A DNA stretch of 64,000 bases from contig NZ_LNRF01000001.1 of the NCBI RefSeq assembly GCF_001557875.1, positions 1 to 64,000 of the forward strand, read 5' to 3'. Origin of the DNA: Vibrio splendidus (GTDB lineage: Bacteria; Pseudomonadota; Gammaproteobacteria; Enterobacterales; Vibrionaceae). The notes beneath the pieces are model-generated. The model did no database searches. It saw nothing but the letters and a program-made list of their open reading frames with translations, and was not told the origin of the DNA. The stretch's first letter is position 1. Every line of letters starts with the position of its first letter. Below, in pieces: positions 19,988-29,373 of this stretch. Both the position numbers and the translations under genes were made by a program.

Positions 19988-20926
19988 TCAGAGTGTACTC
20001 TTCAATAACTCACTGAACTTCGACGCTATCCACTGATGCGAAGCTGATGCAAATGTACGCTGATGTTGCAGTAAATATAGGTCGACGTGATATTGCTTAC
20101 TGGCTACAAAATCGTAAATATCCACAAACTGGCTATCGAAACCCGGTAGTGCATTCAACGCATTCATACCAAAGATCACCGCATCTGAACGAGACGCGAT
20201 CTCCATCAACACATGAGTTTGGGTGCTTCGAAGTTTTGGACGTTTGTCACTTTCCAACTGTAATAGAACTTGTTGAAGAGGCGTGTTGAATGCTTGCTTG
20301 TGGTCTTCTTCTACGTTCATAGCGACTATAGGGTATCGCATGATTTCGTCTAACGTAGTGTCTTTTCCAACCAGAGGGTGGTCTTTACGAACAAACAGTT
20401 TGGGATAGATTGTTCCTATTTTTGTCGCTTGGTATTTTTGATCTAGCGAGCTTGAATAATGAATAGCAAAGTCTAACTTCCCTTTGTCGAGTAAGTCGTA
20501 AGGGTTACTTTTCGCGGCCATTTCTATCAAGTTGACGTCAGGAGCTTCTTCAAATAACCCTAAGGCTAGATTGGGAAGAATGGTACTTCCTAGAAAGGTA
20601 GGCAAAGAGATCGAAAACGTATCATTACATTCTCGAGGATCAAATTGACTACGTTGAAACAACGCACCCAACTGCGGAAGAATGTGTTGCAGCTCTTGAC
20701 CTAACTCTAGCGACTTTGATGTCGGTGTCAGGCCAGTAGAGGTTCGGATAAAAAGGGGATCATCGAAGGTTTCTCTCAACCGTTTTAAGCTGCGACTCAT
20801 AGCCGACTGCGAGACAAATAACACCTTTGCAGCATTGGTTACATTGCGTTCTCTAAGTAATGTGTCAAAGGCCACCAGCAAATTCAGGTCGACTCGATTC
20901 AATTGATATGAAATATCTTTTTGCAT
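19988..20926 (-). CDS. LysR-type transcriptional regulator
   Basis: 312 residues. The N-terminal HTH is strongly LysR-like (NVTNAAKVLFVSQSAMSRSL, then RLRETFDDPLFIR, the wing consensus). The substrate domain follows from about residue 95. The NodD/LeuO-like spacing (LNLLVAFDTLLRERN) places it in that large subgroup. It is downstream of, and on the same strand as, two DUF1254 genes whose products look secreted, and may regulate them. The 120-base gap suggests its own promoter. Confidence 0.88.
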   Translation of the reverse strand: MQKDISYQLNRVDLNLLVAFDTLLRERNVTNAAKVLFVSQSAMSRSLKRLRETFDDPLFIRTSTGLTPTSKSLELGQELQHILPQLGALFQRSQFDPRECNDTFSISLPTFLGSTILPNLALGLFEEAPDVNLIEMAAKSNPYDLLDKGKLDFAIHYSSSLDQKYQATKIGTIYPKLFVRKDHPLVGKDTTLDEIMRYPIVAMNVEEDHKQAFNTPLQQVLLQLESDKRPKLRSTQTHVLMEIASRSDAVIFGMNALNALPGFDSQFVDIYDFVASKQYHVDLYLLQHQRTFASASHQWIASKFSELLKSTL

Positions 20927-21046
20927 AATCCCTCTGCGATATTGAACAACGACATTGTTTAGAACGAACTAACCATAACACGAAAAGATACACCCACTTA
21001 AGGGTGTATCCAATCTTGATTAGCCTGCTACTTTACTTTGATAGAA

Positions 21047-22540
21047 TTACTCGTTTACTTTAATAAAGTCACCTGGCTTCCATGAATTATCAAACCATTT
21101 TTCTGTCGGTGAATACATACGGAAGATGATATTAAAACCTTTCCCTTCCGTCGTTTGCACCCAGTTGTTTTCCATTCCTTTTGGCGCATCAGGTGCAAAG
21201 TGTATGGTGATAGAACCATCACTGTTTTTCTTAATGTCTTCACTCAAACCATCGATACCCGCAGATTTTTGGTCGGTTTCTAACATGGAACGCGTCTGGT
21301 TATCGTAGATCATAAATGACCAGAACTTCTCTACAGGCGCATTTGGCGGCATTGTTACCGTGTAGTGCTGGCTACCATCTAACACTTCCTGATTGGCATC
21401 ACGTGTTGCCAATAAGTAATCCGAACCTTTGCCTACGGTTTTCGTCACCATATCAGGGGTAATTCCCGTTGCCATGAAGTGGAAAGTGGCTCGCATGTCA
21501 GAGTCAATCACGCCATTTGCGTCTTTAAACTCATGCCCTGAAACTAACGGAGTAAACCATTGTCTATCTTCGTAGCGAAACATCTCTTCCTTAGGATGAA
21601 AATAGGTAGAGCGCGCTTCAGCGGTTGCTATTTTTGCCGCTTCCGACAGGGTTTGCTGCATGCGCTTATTGGGAGCAAATTCCTGCCCTTTTTCGATTCC
21701 GATATCTTTGGCTAACGACAACCATTCAGCATCAAAAATAGCCGTAGGTTCGTATTGAATAAGTGCATTCACCTCATCGTAGAATGTCTCGTCCATAGCA
21801 TGAATAGTGTTGTAATCAACGCCAGAAATATTCATGAACTCTGTCTTATCTTCTTTACCATACGGATACAGTTTGGTGGTGTTTTTTAATGTTGTAATGC
21901 TCTGTTCCATACTCTCTGGTGAGCTCACCAAGCGCAGCAACAGCCAATGCTGATAGCCTTCGCTGACAACCTCAATGTACCCTTCTGGAACATTGCCCTT
22001 CCACGAAGAGTGACGGATAAAATACTTGCCTGATTTAGCTGCGTTATCTGGATGAGTGACACCAATTCGATCAACGTATTTAAATGTAGCATTGTCGAGT
22101 AAGCCAAGTACTGGGGTTGGAATTTCCAGAACAACCGGGCCGTTTTTCACATCAATTTCAGAAGTGATATACGGCGTGGTTGTATTCGCGGTTAACCACA
22201 AGCTATTGGCGTCTAAGTTGTCTTCAGAAATCGCAATGGTTTGGTTCGGCTTCATGCCAATACTTTCGTGCCCCAGTAGCAGTCCTTGTATTGAAGCAAC
22301 AGGAATGCCGGATAGAAACACACGAACCGCATTGGAGACTTGAACAAAGTCTTGCACCTTAGCGTGCGTTTCTTCAGTAGGTGCACCATCGGTATAGTTC
22401 AGCTCACCTAGATAGGCAGATTCGACCTTGTTTGGCGTGATGATGCTATCTGGTACTTGCGCACTAAATTTAGGCTCAGCGAGCACCATAGATGAACAAC
22501 CTAAAGTAATCAGCAACGTAGCAATAATCGATGTTTTCAT
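21047..22540 (-). CDS. secreted DUF1254/DUF1214-family protein
   Basis: 497 residues with an N-terminal Sec signal (cleavage near VLA|EP). The order of segments fits the DUF1254 (about 80-200) plus DUF1214 (about 370-480) pair. The C-terminal GSITIHFAPDAPKGMENNW motif and the final FRMYSPTEKWFD are hallmarks of the latter. Proteins of this type are periplasmic or secreted and of unknown biochemistry. The paralogue lies immediately upstream (same strand, 118-base gap), with a LysR gene downstream. I can state the family with fair confidence but not a reaction. Confidence 0.82.
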   Translation of the reverse strand: MKTSIIATLLITLGCSSMVLAEPKFSAQVPDSIITPNKVESAYLGELNYTDGAPTEETHAKVQDFVQVSNAVRVFLSGIPVASIQGLLLGHESIGMKPNQTIAISEDNLDANSLWLTANTTTPYITSEIDVKNGPVVLEIPTPVLGLLDNATFKYVDRIGVTHPDNAAKSGKYFIRHSSWKGNVPEGYIEVVSEGYQHWLLLRLVSSPESMEQSITTLKNTTKLYPYGKEDKTEFMNISGVDYNTIHAMDETFYDEVNALIQYEPTAIFDAEWLSLAKDIGIEKGQEFAPNKRMQQTLSEAAKIATAEARSTYFHPKEEMFRYEDRQWFTPLVSGHEFKDANGVIDSDMRATFHFMATGITPDMVTKTVGKGSDYLLATRDANQEVLDGSQHYTVTMPPNAPVEKFWSFMIYDNQTRSMLETDQKSAGIDGLSEDIKKNSDGSITIHFAPDAPKGMENNWVQTTEGKGFNIIFRMYSPTEKWFDNSWKPGDFIKVNE

Positions 22541-22658
22541 AATAGTTTCTCTTGTCTAAAGTGATTCTCATAGCCTAATCGACCCCATTTGTATTCTTCA
22601 TTTGGGTGCCACGCATTAAGCCATTTACTTGCAGAGACAGTTGAGTCTCTATTGCTGG

Positions 22659-24146
22659 CTAGCCACTGATTTTTTCCATGTCTTCTAGCATCCAGTTTTT
22701 AAAGAAAGTCTTCGATGTTGGACGGTAAAGTCGGAACAATAAGAAGTAATCTTCACCACCTGTAGGAACCCAGTTATTCTCTTGCCCTTTTGGTGCTTCT
22801 GGGCCGAAGTACAAATCATACGAACCATCTGGATTCTTTTTCATCGTGTCTGCGTTTCGAGACGATAGCCCTACTCGATCGACCCCTTTAACAAAATTCT
22901 TGGTTTCCATGTTGTAAACAATCGCTGACCAGAAATCCTCGACTGGTGTGTCGGCTGGTACATTGAGCTTGTACGTCGCTTTGCCATCTAACATCTCACC
23001 TTGTGAATCACGTAAGCCCGTTAGATAAAAGGTTGAACCGCCCAATTGCTTTGGCAAGTAAGTCACGTAGAAGTACGACGCTGCTCGCTTATCAACTAAC
23101 ACCTCATCTTCATCCACAAATGGGAAACCAAGTTGAGCTTGAGGGCCAAAATTCCAGAAAGACCATTGCGATAAAGGCTTACCGTTTTTATCTTTCCATA
23201 GCGCACTCACCGTTTGATCAGGCTCTACGAATTTCGACTGCATGTGCGCATACGCCATAAGTACCCCCTCACGAATCGCTTTTTTCTGCTCTTCTGACGG
23301 GGCAAACTTCTTGCCTTTCTCAATACCAAGATCTTTTAATAACGAAACCATCGCCTTGTCTTGTGCTCTAACAGGGTTCTCTTGAATGACATCATTAATG
23401 TCTTGGAAGAACGTCTCGTTGTAATAAGGGAGGCTGTCATAAGCGACATCGGTTGCATCCAAGTAATCTGTCTTGGGTGGATTTTTGGCATCCGCAAGGT
23501 TGTAGATTTTGATTTTCTTCGCGTAGTTACCCGCATCTAAGTCTGTTGCCCCATTGGTTAACGATGGTCTAAAAGAGAATCCATACAGGTAAGTATCCGT
23601 TTCAAATACCAAGTAGCCTTGGCTTTCAAGTTCTTGTTTTGTACCTAACTCATTGTCGTAACCTGGTGGCAAGAATAGATACTTCCCTCCTTTACCTTCG
23701 TCTGCACCTTTGTAGCCAACATCCGTGATCGGTACTTCCCACTGATTCACAACCGAGCCAAAGTAATTCACTTTGTCAGTCGCCGCCGGAACTTCAATAA
23801 CGACAGGGCCATTTTTGGAGGTTGTGGTTGCCCAAGCGTAAGCAGTGGTGTCGTTAGCCGTGAGGAAGCCTTTTTCTGAGCCAAAAGGTTCGTTAACGTA
23901 AACCACATCGTTGAAATCGCCATTCAGGTCTCGACGAGTCGCTTTCAAAAAATCAATCTGAGTCACAGCCGGCATATAATGGATTGCGGTTTGAGTGGCA
24001 CGCTGCACCATCATTTTGTATTCAAGGTTTTCGATCTGCGATGCGCGATTAAGGATGTCATCTGTATCGTCGAATGATTGGGAATAGACCGGCATTGTGC
24101 TGATAGCAAGTAGCGAAGCTAGGAGAAGTTTTTTCATGTTGAGCAT
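22659..24146 (-). CDS. secreted DUF1254/DUF1214-family protein (paralogue)
   Basis: About 496 residues from ATG 24146 (a second ATG at 24137 is equally plausible), giving a clear signal peptide (MKKLLLASLLAISTM..., cleavage near VYS|QS). Same domain order as the downstream gene, with the C-terminal signature GSYDLYFGPEAPKGQENNW and the ending FRLYRPTSKTFF. The two genes are therefore tandem duplicates that have diverged widely. An in-frame extension to 24233 lacks a signal peptide and is not preferred. Likely transcribed with the second DUF1254 gene. Biochemical role unknown. Confidence 0.82.
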   Translation of the reverse strand: MLNMKKLLLASLLAISTMPVYSQSFDDTDDILNRASQIENLEYKMMVQRATQTAIHYMPAVTQIDFLKATRRDLNGDFNDVVYVNEPFGSEKGFLTANDTTAYAWATTTSKNGPVVIEVPAATDKVNYFGSVVNQWEVPITDVGYKGADEGKGGKYLFLPPGYDNELGTKQELESQGYLVFETDTYLYGFSFRPSLTNGATDLDAGNYAKKIKIYNLADAKNPPKTDYLDATDVAYDSLPYYNETFFQDINDVIQENPVRAQDKAMVSLLKDLGIEKGKKFAPSEEQKKAIREGVLMAYAHMQSKFVEPDQTVSALWKDKNGKPLSQWSFWNFGPQAQLGFPFVDEDEVLVDKRAASYFYVTYLPKQLGGSTFYLTGLRDSQGEMLDGKATYKLNVPADTPVEDFWSAIVYNMETKNFVKGVDRVGLSSRNADTMKKNPDGSYDLYFGPEAPKGQENNWVPTGGEDYFLLFRLYRPTSKTFFKNWMLEDMEKISG

Positions 24147-24424
24147 ATCTCTTCGTAAAGGTGAAACATTCAATTGTTTAAAAAACATCCTTTGTTTGAA
24201 CCAAGTATACGAATGAGACCAAAATTCATCCAATGACTTATAGTCATTTATAATTATTCAATTTTAGGATAATGCTAGATACTGTTCGACCATCCCGGTA
24301 CGACTCAATGATCTGTAAACCTTCCTCTACTCCGCAATATTTTGGTCGATTGTGATCGCCTAACCACAATGTGCAGACCTGATTGTTTATATTCAACGAA
24401 ATTCAAATAGTTAAGATAAACATC

Positions 24425-25867
24425 ATGTTACGATCAACGATCGCATTACTCAGTGTTACTAGCTTCGCCGTATCTGCCAACGCCCCTCTTCCTTCTGGAG
24501 AAGAGTGGCTCAACCACGCTACTGAAGGGTTAGCACCTTACTGGTTGATGCCTAGCGCTCAAGGGGAACCGATAGGCAACTGCCCTACTTTCCGCTGTGA
24601 TGACGGTACCTTGCTCGATGTTTCTGATGTGTGCCCTGAACTGAACAAAAGCTGGATCACGCCACACTTTGGCAAAGAATTTACGCGGATGAAGTCACGT
24701 CAAACCTATGCCTATGGCGTGCTCTACCATCTTACCGGAGACAAGCAGGCGTTAGAGCTAGCTAAGCAAGGTGCCTACTACATCATTGATCAACTAGAAG
24801 ATACGCAAAATGGCGGCTTTATTGGCTACACAAAAGAGGGAAAAACCGGCCAGGATTGGCAACAGCGTACCTCTCAAGATCAAGCGTATGCGCTGGTTGG
24901 CCTCGCCATGTACTACTACCTGACTCAAGACAAAAAGGTAGAAGGAGCACTCATCGCCCAACAATCTTTTATCTTTGATAAATATCGAGTTAGCGACAAC
25001 AGTGGTCTTGCATGGGTACTTGCTGACGGTGAGGATGGCAGTGCAAAACGACGTGAGCTTGTCGCACAACTTGATCAAATTAACGGTTACCTGTTGCTCG
25101 TCGCACCTCTACTCAAAGAGCCCGTCAAATCAAAATGGCTTGATGACTTAAACTGGCTCACGCAAACCATGATTGACCAATACCATTCTGAAGATGAACA
25201 ACGCTTCTACGGTGCAATTCACGATAAAGCAGCAATGATGCCGAATGCTAATCACAACGATTTTGGACACACCATCAAAGCGTATTGGATGACTTACCTT
25301 ACGGGACAAACATTGGATAACTCTGAATGGAAAGAGTTTGGCATCACAGGGATGAAGCACACCTTAGCCCAAGCTCAATATCAAAAAGAGTTCGTCAGCG
25401 TATCTCAATACTTTGGCGAAGAACTTCAGCAAGCGTGGGAAGGACAAGAGATTACTGGATGGCAAAGCAGACCAAACACAAACTGGGCTTCATCATGGGA
25501 ATGGGCAGAGCTCGATCAAGCCGCCATGACGGTATCGCTTGTCGATGGTTCAATGAAAGACGTACTGCAATACACCCTATCCACCTTTCATGATGTATGG
25601 GTTGATCACAAGTACGGCGGCGCTGGGCTTGATCCAAAACGCACCAAAGCTTTCCATTGGGGCAACGGTTATCACCAGTTTGAACATGCACTGATTGGCT
25701 ATTTGTTCGCTCAGCAAGTCGACGCAAAGCCAGCAGTATTACATTACGCAAGGCCGACCAACAGCGAGATGCCAATGGAACCGTATTACTATCAAGGGGA
25801 TGTGGTTAAGTTGGAGAGACTTGAGGGCGGAATGCAGAAGGTCAGCTTCAATAACATTCGACCTTAG
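24425..25867 (+). CDS. secreted AGE-fold (N-acylglucosamine 2-epimerase-like) protein
   Basis: 480 residues from ATG 24425, which gives a signal peptide (LLSVTSFAVSA|NA). The body looks like an (alpha/alpha)6 barrel of the AGE epimerase/isomerase superfamily. Helical repeats carry typical motifs: RQTYAYGVLYHLTGD, GGFIGYT, NDFGHTIKAYWM and a late KAFHWGNGYHQFEH. His residues in DFGHT and YHQFEH match where AGE enzymes place catalytic histidines. A secreted member is unusual, because epimerases act in the cytoplasm, so a hydrolase or lyase-like role is possible. It is divergent from the DUF1254 pair. Confidence 0.65.
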   Translation: MLRSTIALLSVTSFAVSANAPLPSGEEWLNHATEGLAPYWLMPSAQGEPIGNCPTFRCDDGTLLDVSDVCPELNKSWITPHFGKEFTRMKSRQTYAYGVLYHLTGDKQALELAKQGAYYIIDQLEDTQNGGFIGYTKEGKTGQDWQQRTSQDQAYALVGLAMYYYLTQDKKVEGALIAQQSFIFDKYRVSDNSGLAWVLADGEDGSAKRRELVAQLDQINGYLLLVAPLLKEPVKSKWLDDLNWLTQTMIDQYHSEDEQRFYGAIHDKAAMMPNANHNDFGHTIKAYWMTYLTGQTLDNSEWKEFGITGMKHTLAQAQYQKEFVSVSQYFGEELQQAWEGQEITGWQSRPNTNWASSWEWAELDQAAMTVSLVDGSMKDVLQYTLSTFHDVWVDHKYGGAGLDPKRTKAFHWGNGYHQFEHALIGYLFAQQVDAKPAVLHYARPTNSEMPMEPYYYQGDVVKLERLEGGMQKVSFNNIRP

Positions 25868-25900
25868 CCTGGGGGCGCTCTGAATAAACGAATTAACGAC

Positions 25901-25932
25901 AAAGCCTGAAAAGCAATTTTCAGGCTTTTTAA
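25901..25932. terminator. bidirectional Rho-independent terminator
   Basis: AAAGCCTGAAAA (25901-25912) pairs perfectly with TTTTCAGGCTTT (25917-25928) around GCAA. It sits between two convergent genes. Confidence 0.9.
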
Positions 25933-25935
25933 TGA

Positions 25936-26343
25936 CTACTTTCTTTTACCCTGTTCAACCAACTTCTCATTCCATGCAGTGTTACCGTCACGCTTGGTCA
26001 CATCATATTCAGAACAGAACTGAGAAATGGTCATGTTGCTGTCGCCAGTAGCAAGTTTGAGAGCCAACTGAACTTGTTGAAGCTTGCTTTGCAAACGCAG
26101 GATCTGACCTGCATTTGGGCTTTTCTCTTTGGCATATTTTAAAGCCGCATGTTTACGCTCAGCAGCACCCGCTCGGCGATCGGCTTCAGATAACAGATAT
26201 TTTAGTTGAGCAACACTCTTGCCTTTCTTGAAGGCAGGATCAAGCAACTCAACGCATTCATCAAACGATGGTTCGATAACGTATGGGTCAACTTTATGAG
26301 CTTGTTGGCGCATCCACTCTAGTGCGAGTTTTTCATCTGACAT
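25936..26343 (-). CDS. hypothetical helical cytoplasmic protein
   Basis: 135 residues with no signal or membrane segment. Charged and helix-forming throughout, with a possible coiled coil at about 60-110 (ADRRAGAAERKHAALKYA, then LRLQSKLQQVQLALKLA). I do not recognise the family. It ends in a basic tail (EQGKRK). The strong shared terminator and normal composition suggest a real gene. Confidence 0.6.
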   Translation of the reverse strand: MSDEKLALEWMRQQAHKVDPYVIEPSFDECVELLDPAFKKGKSVAQLKYLLSEADRRAGAAERKHAALKYAKEKSPNAGQILRLQSKLQQVQLALKLATGDSNMTISQFCSEYDVTKRDGNTAWNEKLVEQGKRK

Positions 26344-26482
26344 AATTACATCTTTACCAAAGAAACAGCCCTATATGGTATCGCTCAATAGCAAACCGCT
26401 GCAATAACAAATTGAGCGACTTTACGCCTTTTTGTACTGTGCCGATTAACGAATTTAACAGTCTCAGCCCCAATACTTGGCT

Positions 26483-27814
26483 TTAACGCATCACAAACAG
26501 CTCTTCGTGGTAGTGCTTTTCAATATCAAATTGATAGGTGTCTAATTCTTTTTTCAGTGATGTAGAGAACAACTCCGGCCCACAAAAATACATCTCGTAT
26601 TCGTTGAGGTCACCACATTGATTGACCATTCTTCCGGCGTTCAGTCGAGGTGAATGTAATGTATCTATCACGGTCAACTTCACACCAACCGCGTGTGCAA
26701 GGTGCCATAACTCATCGATTAATTGCTGATCAACACCGCGAATACAATAAAACAGTTCAATACGAGGATGATCTCGTTCTGTTTTGAGCGCTTCTAGTGT
26801 TGCAAAAAACGACGCTATCCCGACACCACCAGCAATCCAAATTTGTGGTTTGCTTAGGTCAAAATCAAGTCGACCATAGGGCCCTTCAACCGTTACCGCA
26901 TCGCCCGCTTTCACTCGTTCATATAGGCCATTGGTAAAATCACCCAGCTCTTTGATCAAAAAGCGTAGCTCTGAGTCTTCACTACCAGAAACAATAGTAA
27001 ACGGATGAGGATCTTCATTACCAAAACGCAGGTATGCGAACTGCCCAGCTTTGTGTCCTCGCCATGATGTACTTGGCTTTATCACTAATTCCATCACTTC
27101 AGCTTGTGGAAAGTAGCGAGTGGACACGACAGAAGCAGAGTGGCGATTGCGACGCCCAACCAAGCCCAACAAACTGTAAATCGCTGCGATAGATCCAACC
27201 ACAGCAAATGCCACAGTTAGATAATAAATAGGCTCTCCCCAATACGCTCGTTTAAGCAGTATTACCGAGTGAAAAGCAATAAACAGATACGCGACCGACA
27301 TCAGGCGATGAGACAATTTAAACGGTTTGTACTTCACTGCCGCCCATAGTGACGCTACAAGTAAAACGAGTAATAAGTAGAAGCCCCACTCGCCAATATC
27401 CTGAGCAATACCGCGCAGTTCATTGACCCACAGCTCCCAACCAGTCAACACCGCTTGCGGCCCTGAACTATCATGTCGAACAGGCTTATCTAACACGCCA
27501 GACATCACGAGGGACTTAGGGATTTGGTACCACAACCAGTGTGTCACACCCATCGCCACACCACCGATGCCAAGCCATTTATGGACTCGATACGCTTTAT
27601 CCATACCTTTGAGCCAATTCTCGACCATAGGCAAACGCATCGCCAAAATCATGGTGATGGACATTAACATCAGAGACAAAATACCCGAATACTGAATCAT
27701 GGCAGAGCGCCATTCGAAGACATCGCTTGAAGCGAATAATTGCGGTTCCATCGCAAACCAAAAGGCTGACATTGTGGCAATCATTGCCCAAAGGATATTG
27801 CGGACTGTTTTCAT
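26483..27814 (-). CDS. ferric reductase-like transmembrane flavoprotein
   Basis: 443 residues. The N-terminal half has about six membrane helices with several His residues suited to bind heme (HKWLGIGG, THWLWY, LSHRLMS, FHSVILL), as in the ferric reductase/YedZ-like domain. The C-terminal half is an FNR-type module: FAD-binding (GQFAYLRFGNEDPHPFTIVS, with the PFT motif) and NAD-binding (GGVGIASF, FYCIRG). Electrons would pass from NAD(P)H through FAD to heme and across the inner membrane to an external acceptor such as ferric iron. The acceptor is not proven by sequence. Monocistronic. Confidence 0.82.
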   Translation of the reverse strand: MKTVRNILWAMIATMSAFWFAMEPQLFASSDVFEWRSAMIQYSGILSLMLMSITMILAMRLPMVENWLKGMDKAYRVHKWLGIGGVAMGVTHWLWYQIPKSLVMSGVLDKPVRHDSSGPQAVLTGWELWVNELRGIAQDIGEWGFYLLLVLLVASLWAAVKYKPFKLSHRLMSVAYLFIAFHSVILLKRAYWGEPIYYLTVAFAVVGSIAAIYSLLGLVGRRNRHSASVVSTRYFPQAEVMELVIKPSTSWRGHKAGQFAYLRFGNEDPHPFTIVSGSEDSELRFLIKELGDFTNGLYERVKAGDAVTVEGPYGRLDFDLSKPQIWIAGGVGIASFFATLEALKTERDHPRIELFYCIRGVDQQLIDELWHLAHAVGVKLTVIDTLHSPRLNAGRMVNQCGDLNEYEMYFCGPELFSTSLKKELDTYQFDIEKHYHEELFVMR

Positions 27815-28065
27815 TTTTTAACACTCATAAAGACGACATCATTACTTTAGCTCCTGTGATGTAAAGGGACGTCAACGAGCGTAAATCTATGCAAAGGCTC
27901 ACACCTGTCATTTTATAGAAAGCGCAATATAGATAAATTACACTCAGCAATTGATCGACAAAAGTGGTACTTTCCTTTAGCTTGCAAAAGTGCGTGATAC
28001 AAGTTCATCATACCCATTGCTAAAACCACGTTACGCACTCCTTACGTCTGTTTCCAAGGAATCCT

Positions 28066-28857
28066 TTGAAGTTAACCTACTTTAAATACAAAACGCGCGA
28101 AGGCCCGGACTACCGACATGGCGACCAGGTGTCTTTTATGGACATTAAACAGACCTTCGGTATGGGCAGCATTCGTGTGGGTGCTTGGGTCACTAAAGAA
28201 GAAAAAGAGCTAGCAGCGAATCTGATATTCGACTCGCTAGCAGACTTGGCTTACATCTTGGCTTTGCCACCAGAAGCAATTGGCTTGCGTGGCACATTAG
28301 GCTTAGCGTTCGGTAGTGGTGGAAGAAAGGGGGTACAAGCACACTACGCACCAAATCAAAGAGAATTAGCCCTCGCTAAAAACGCAGGGGCTGGTGCGTT
28401 AGCACATGAGTTCTGGCATGCGTTTGACCACTACATTGCCGAAAAGGCGTTTGAGATTGGTGATACCTCTGGCCCCCGAAAACACATCTTGTTCGCCAGT
28501 GATTGTTGGCTACACGATAGAAAGGTGCGACCTCATCCATTAAACGAGAGTTTGATGTCTGTGTTCGATGCCACACTACTCAGTGACAACAACCTAGATA
28601 AACACGACTACGTTGCGCGCAGCGTTATTGCCGATAAAGCGATGTCTGCCCGTTACTTCTCACTACCCACAGAGATGATGGCGCGTGCTTTTGAGTCGGT
28701 GATTGAATCCTGTTCAGATATCAAGAACGCTTATTTAGTCAATGGCACAACCAAGCCTGATATGTACCCCGTGTATCCTGATATGGCGCATCGAGAAGAG
28801 ATTTACCAAGCCCTGCAAGGTTACTTCGCACCATTAGGGCGGTCTTTAAGTAAGTAA
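28066..28857 (+). CDS. putative zinc metallopeptidase with LPD1-like domain (CLCA_X-type)
   Basis: 263 residues starting at TTG with CAAGGA five bases upstream. Residues 75-125 contain LRGTLGLAFGSGG, AHYAP and AGALAHEFWHAFDHY. H114-E115-x2-H118 is a zinc-peptidase HExxH signature. The block matches my knowledge of the LPD1 domain of large polyvalent (phage and conjugative) proteins, where it follows antirestriction regions. Here it stands alone in a chromosomal setting. I believe databases call such vibrio proteins CLCA_X family, but that is memory. Substrate unknown. No signal peptide, so cytoplasmic. Confidence 0.68.
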   Translation: MKLTYFKYKTREGPDYRHGDQVSFMDIKQTFGMGSIRVGAWVTKEEKELAANLIFDSLADLAYILALPPEAIGLRGTLGLAFGSGGRKGVQAHYAPNQRELALAKNAGAGALAHEFWHAFDHYIAEKAFEIGDTSGPRKHILFASDCWLHDRKVRPHPLNESLMSVFDATLLSDNNLDKHDYVARSVIADKAMSARYFSLPTEMMARAFESVIESCSDIKNAYLVNGTTKPDMYPVYPDMAHREEIYQALQGYFAPLGRSLSK

Positions 28858-28942
28858 CGTTTGGGACAGCACATGACCAAAGGTTCGAAAGCCTTTATAG
28901 TCGTAAACTACAAATTTCAACATGCATAATTTCGAGACAATA

Positions 28943-29266
28943 ATGATCACTTGGCCATCTTTGGTAAAACTCGACGGTGATGATGAGCTTATTTACGTCG
29001 CATCCGAGAACGATTTTCAGGCAGAATGCTCAGACATGATCCTAGGTGAAGATGATTACCTCATTGATTCAGAGGGTAACAGCTACTCGCTTCAATCAAA
29101 CTCAAACCAACTAGAATTAGCTAAACGAGCTGAGCAGTACTCGGTTGAAAGCGTGACTAAACTGATTCGAAATCATGAATTTCAGAAAGCAGAAGTGTGC
29201 CTAATGAAGATTCACTTCCTGACTATCGAAGAAGCGATTCAGTCTTTGGCTTTTGAGCCACGTTAA
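28943..29266 (+). CDS. DUF4144-family small protein
   Basis: 107 residues from ATG 28943 (MITWPSLVKLDGDDEL); ATG 28922 is in frame but less likely. The N-terminal block ITWPSLVKLDGDDELIYV and the DYLIDSEGN segment match the vibrio-restricted DUF4144 family as I remember it. Acidic and soluble, no catalytic motif visible. It follows the LPD1-like gene by 85 bases on the same strand and may be cotranscribed. A strong terminator comes next. Confidence 0.72.
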   Translation: MITWPSLVKLDGDDELIYVASENDFQAECSDMILGEDDYLIDSEGNSYSLQSNSNQLELAKRAEQYSVESVTKLIRNHEFQKAEVCLMKIHFLTIEEAIQSLAFEPR

Positions 29267-29308
29267 GATTGGTTGCTGATACAAGTCAGGCTCGTTAAAC
29301 AGTGGATA

Positions 29309-29340
29309 CAAAAACAGCGCCAATTTAGGCGCTGTTTTTC
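29309..29340. terminator. bidirectional terminator
   Basis: AAAACAGCGCC (29311-29321) pairs with GGCGCTGTTTT (29328-29338), with a T-run. Lies between convergent DUF4144 and rpiR-type genes. Confidence 0.9.
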
Positions 29341-29373
29341 AAAATAGAATCGAGTATCCAATAAATTCAGTAC

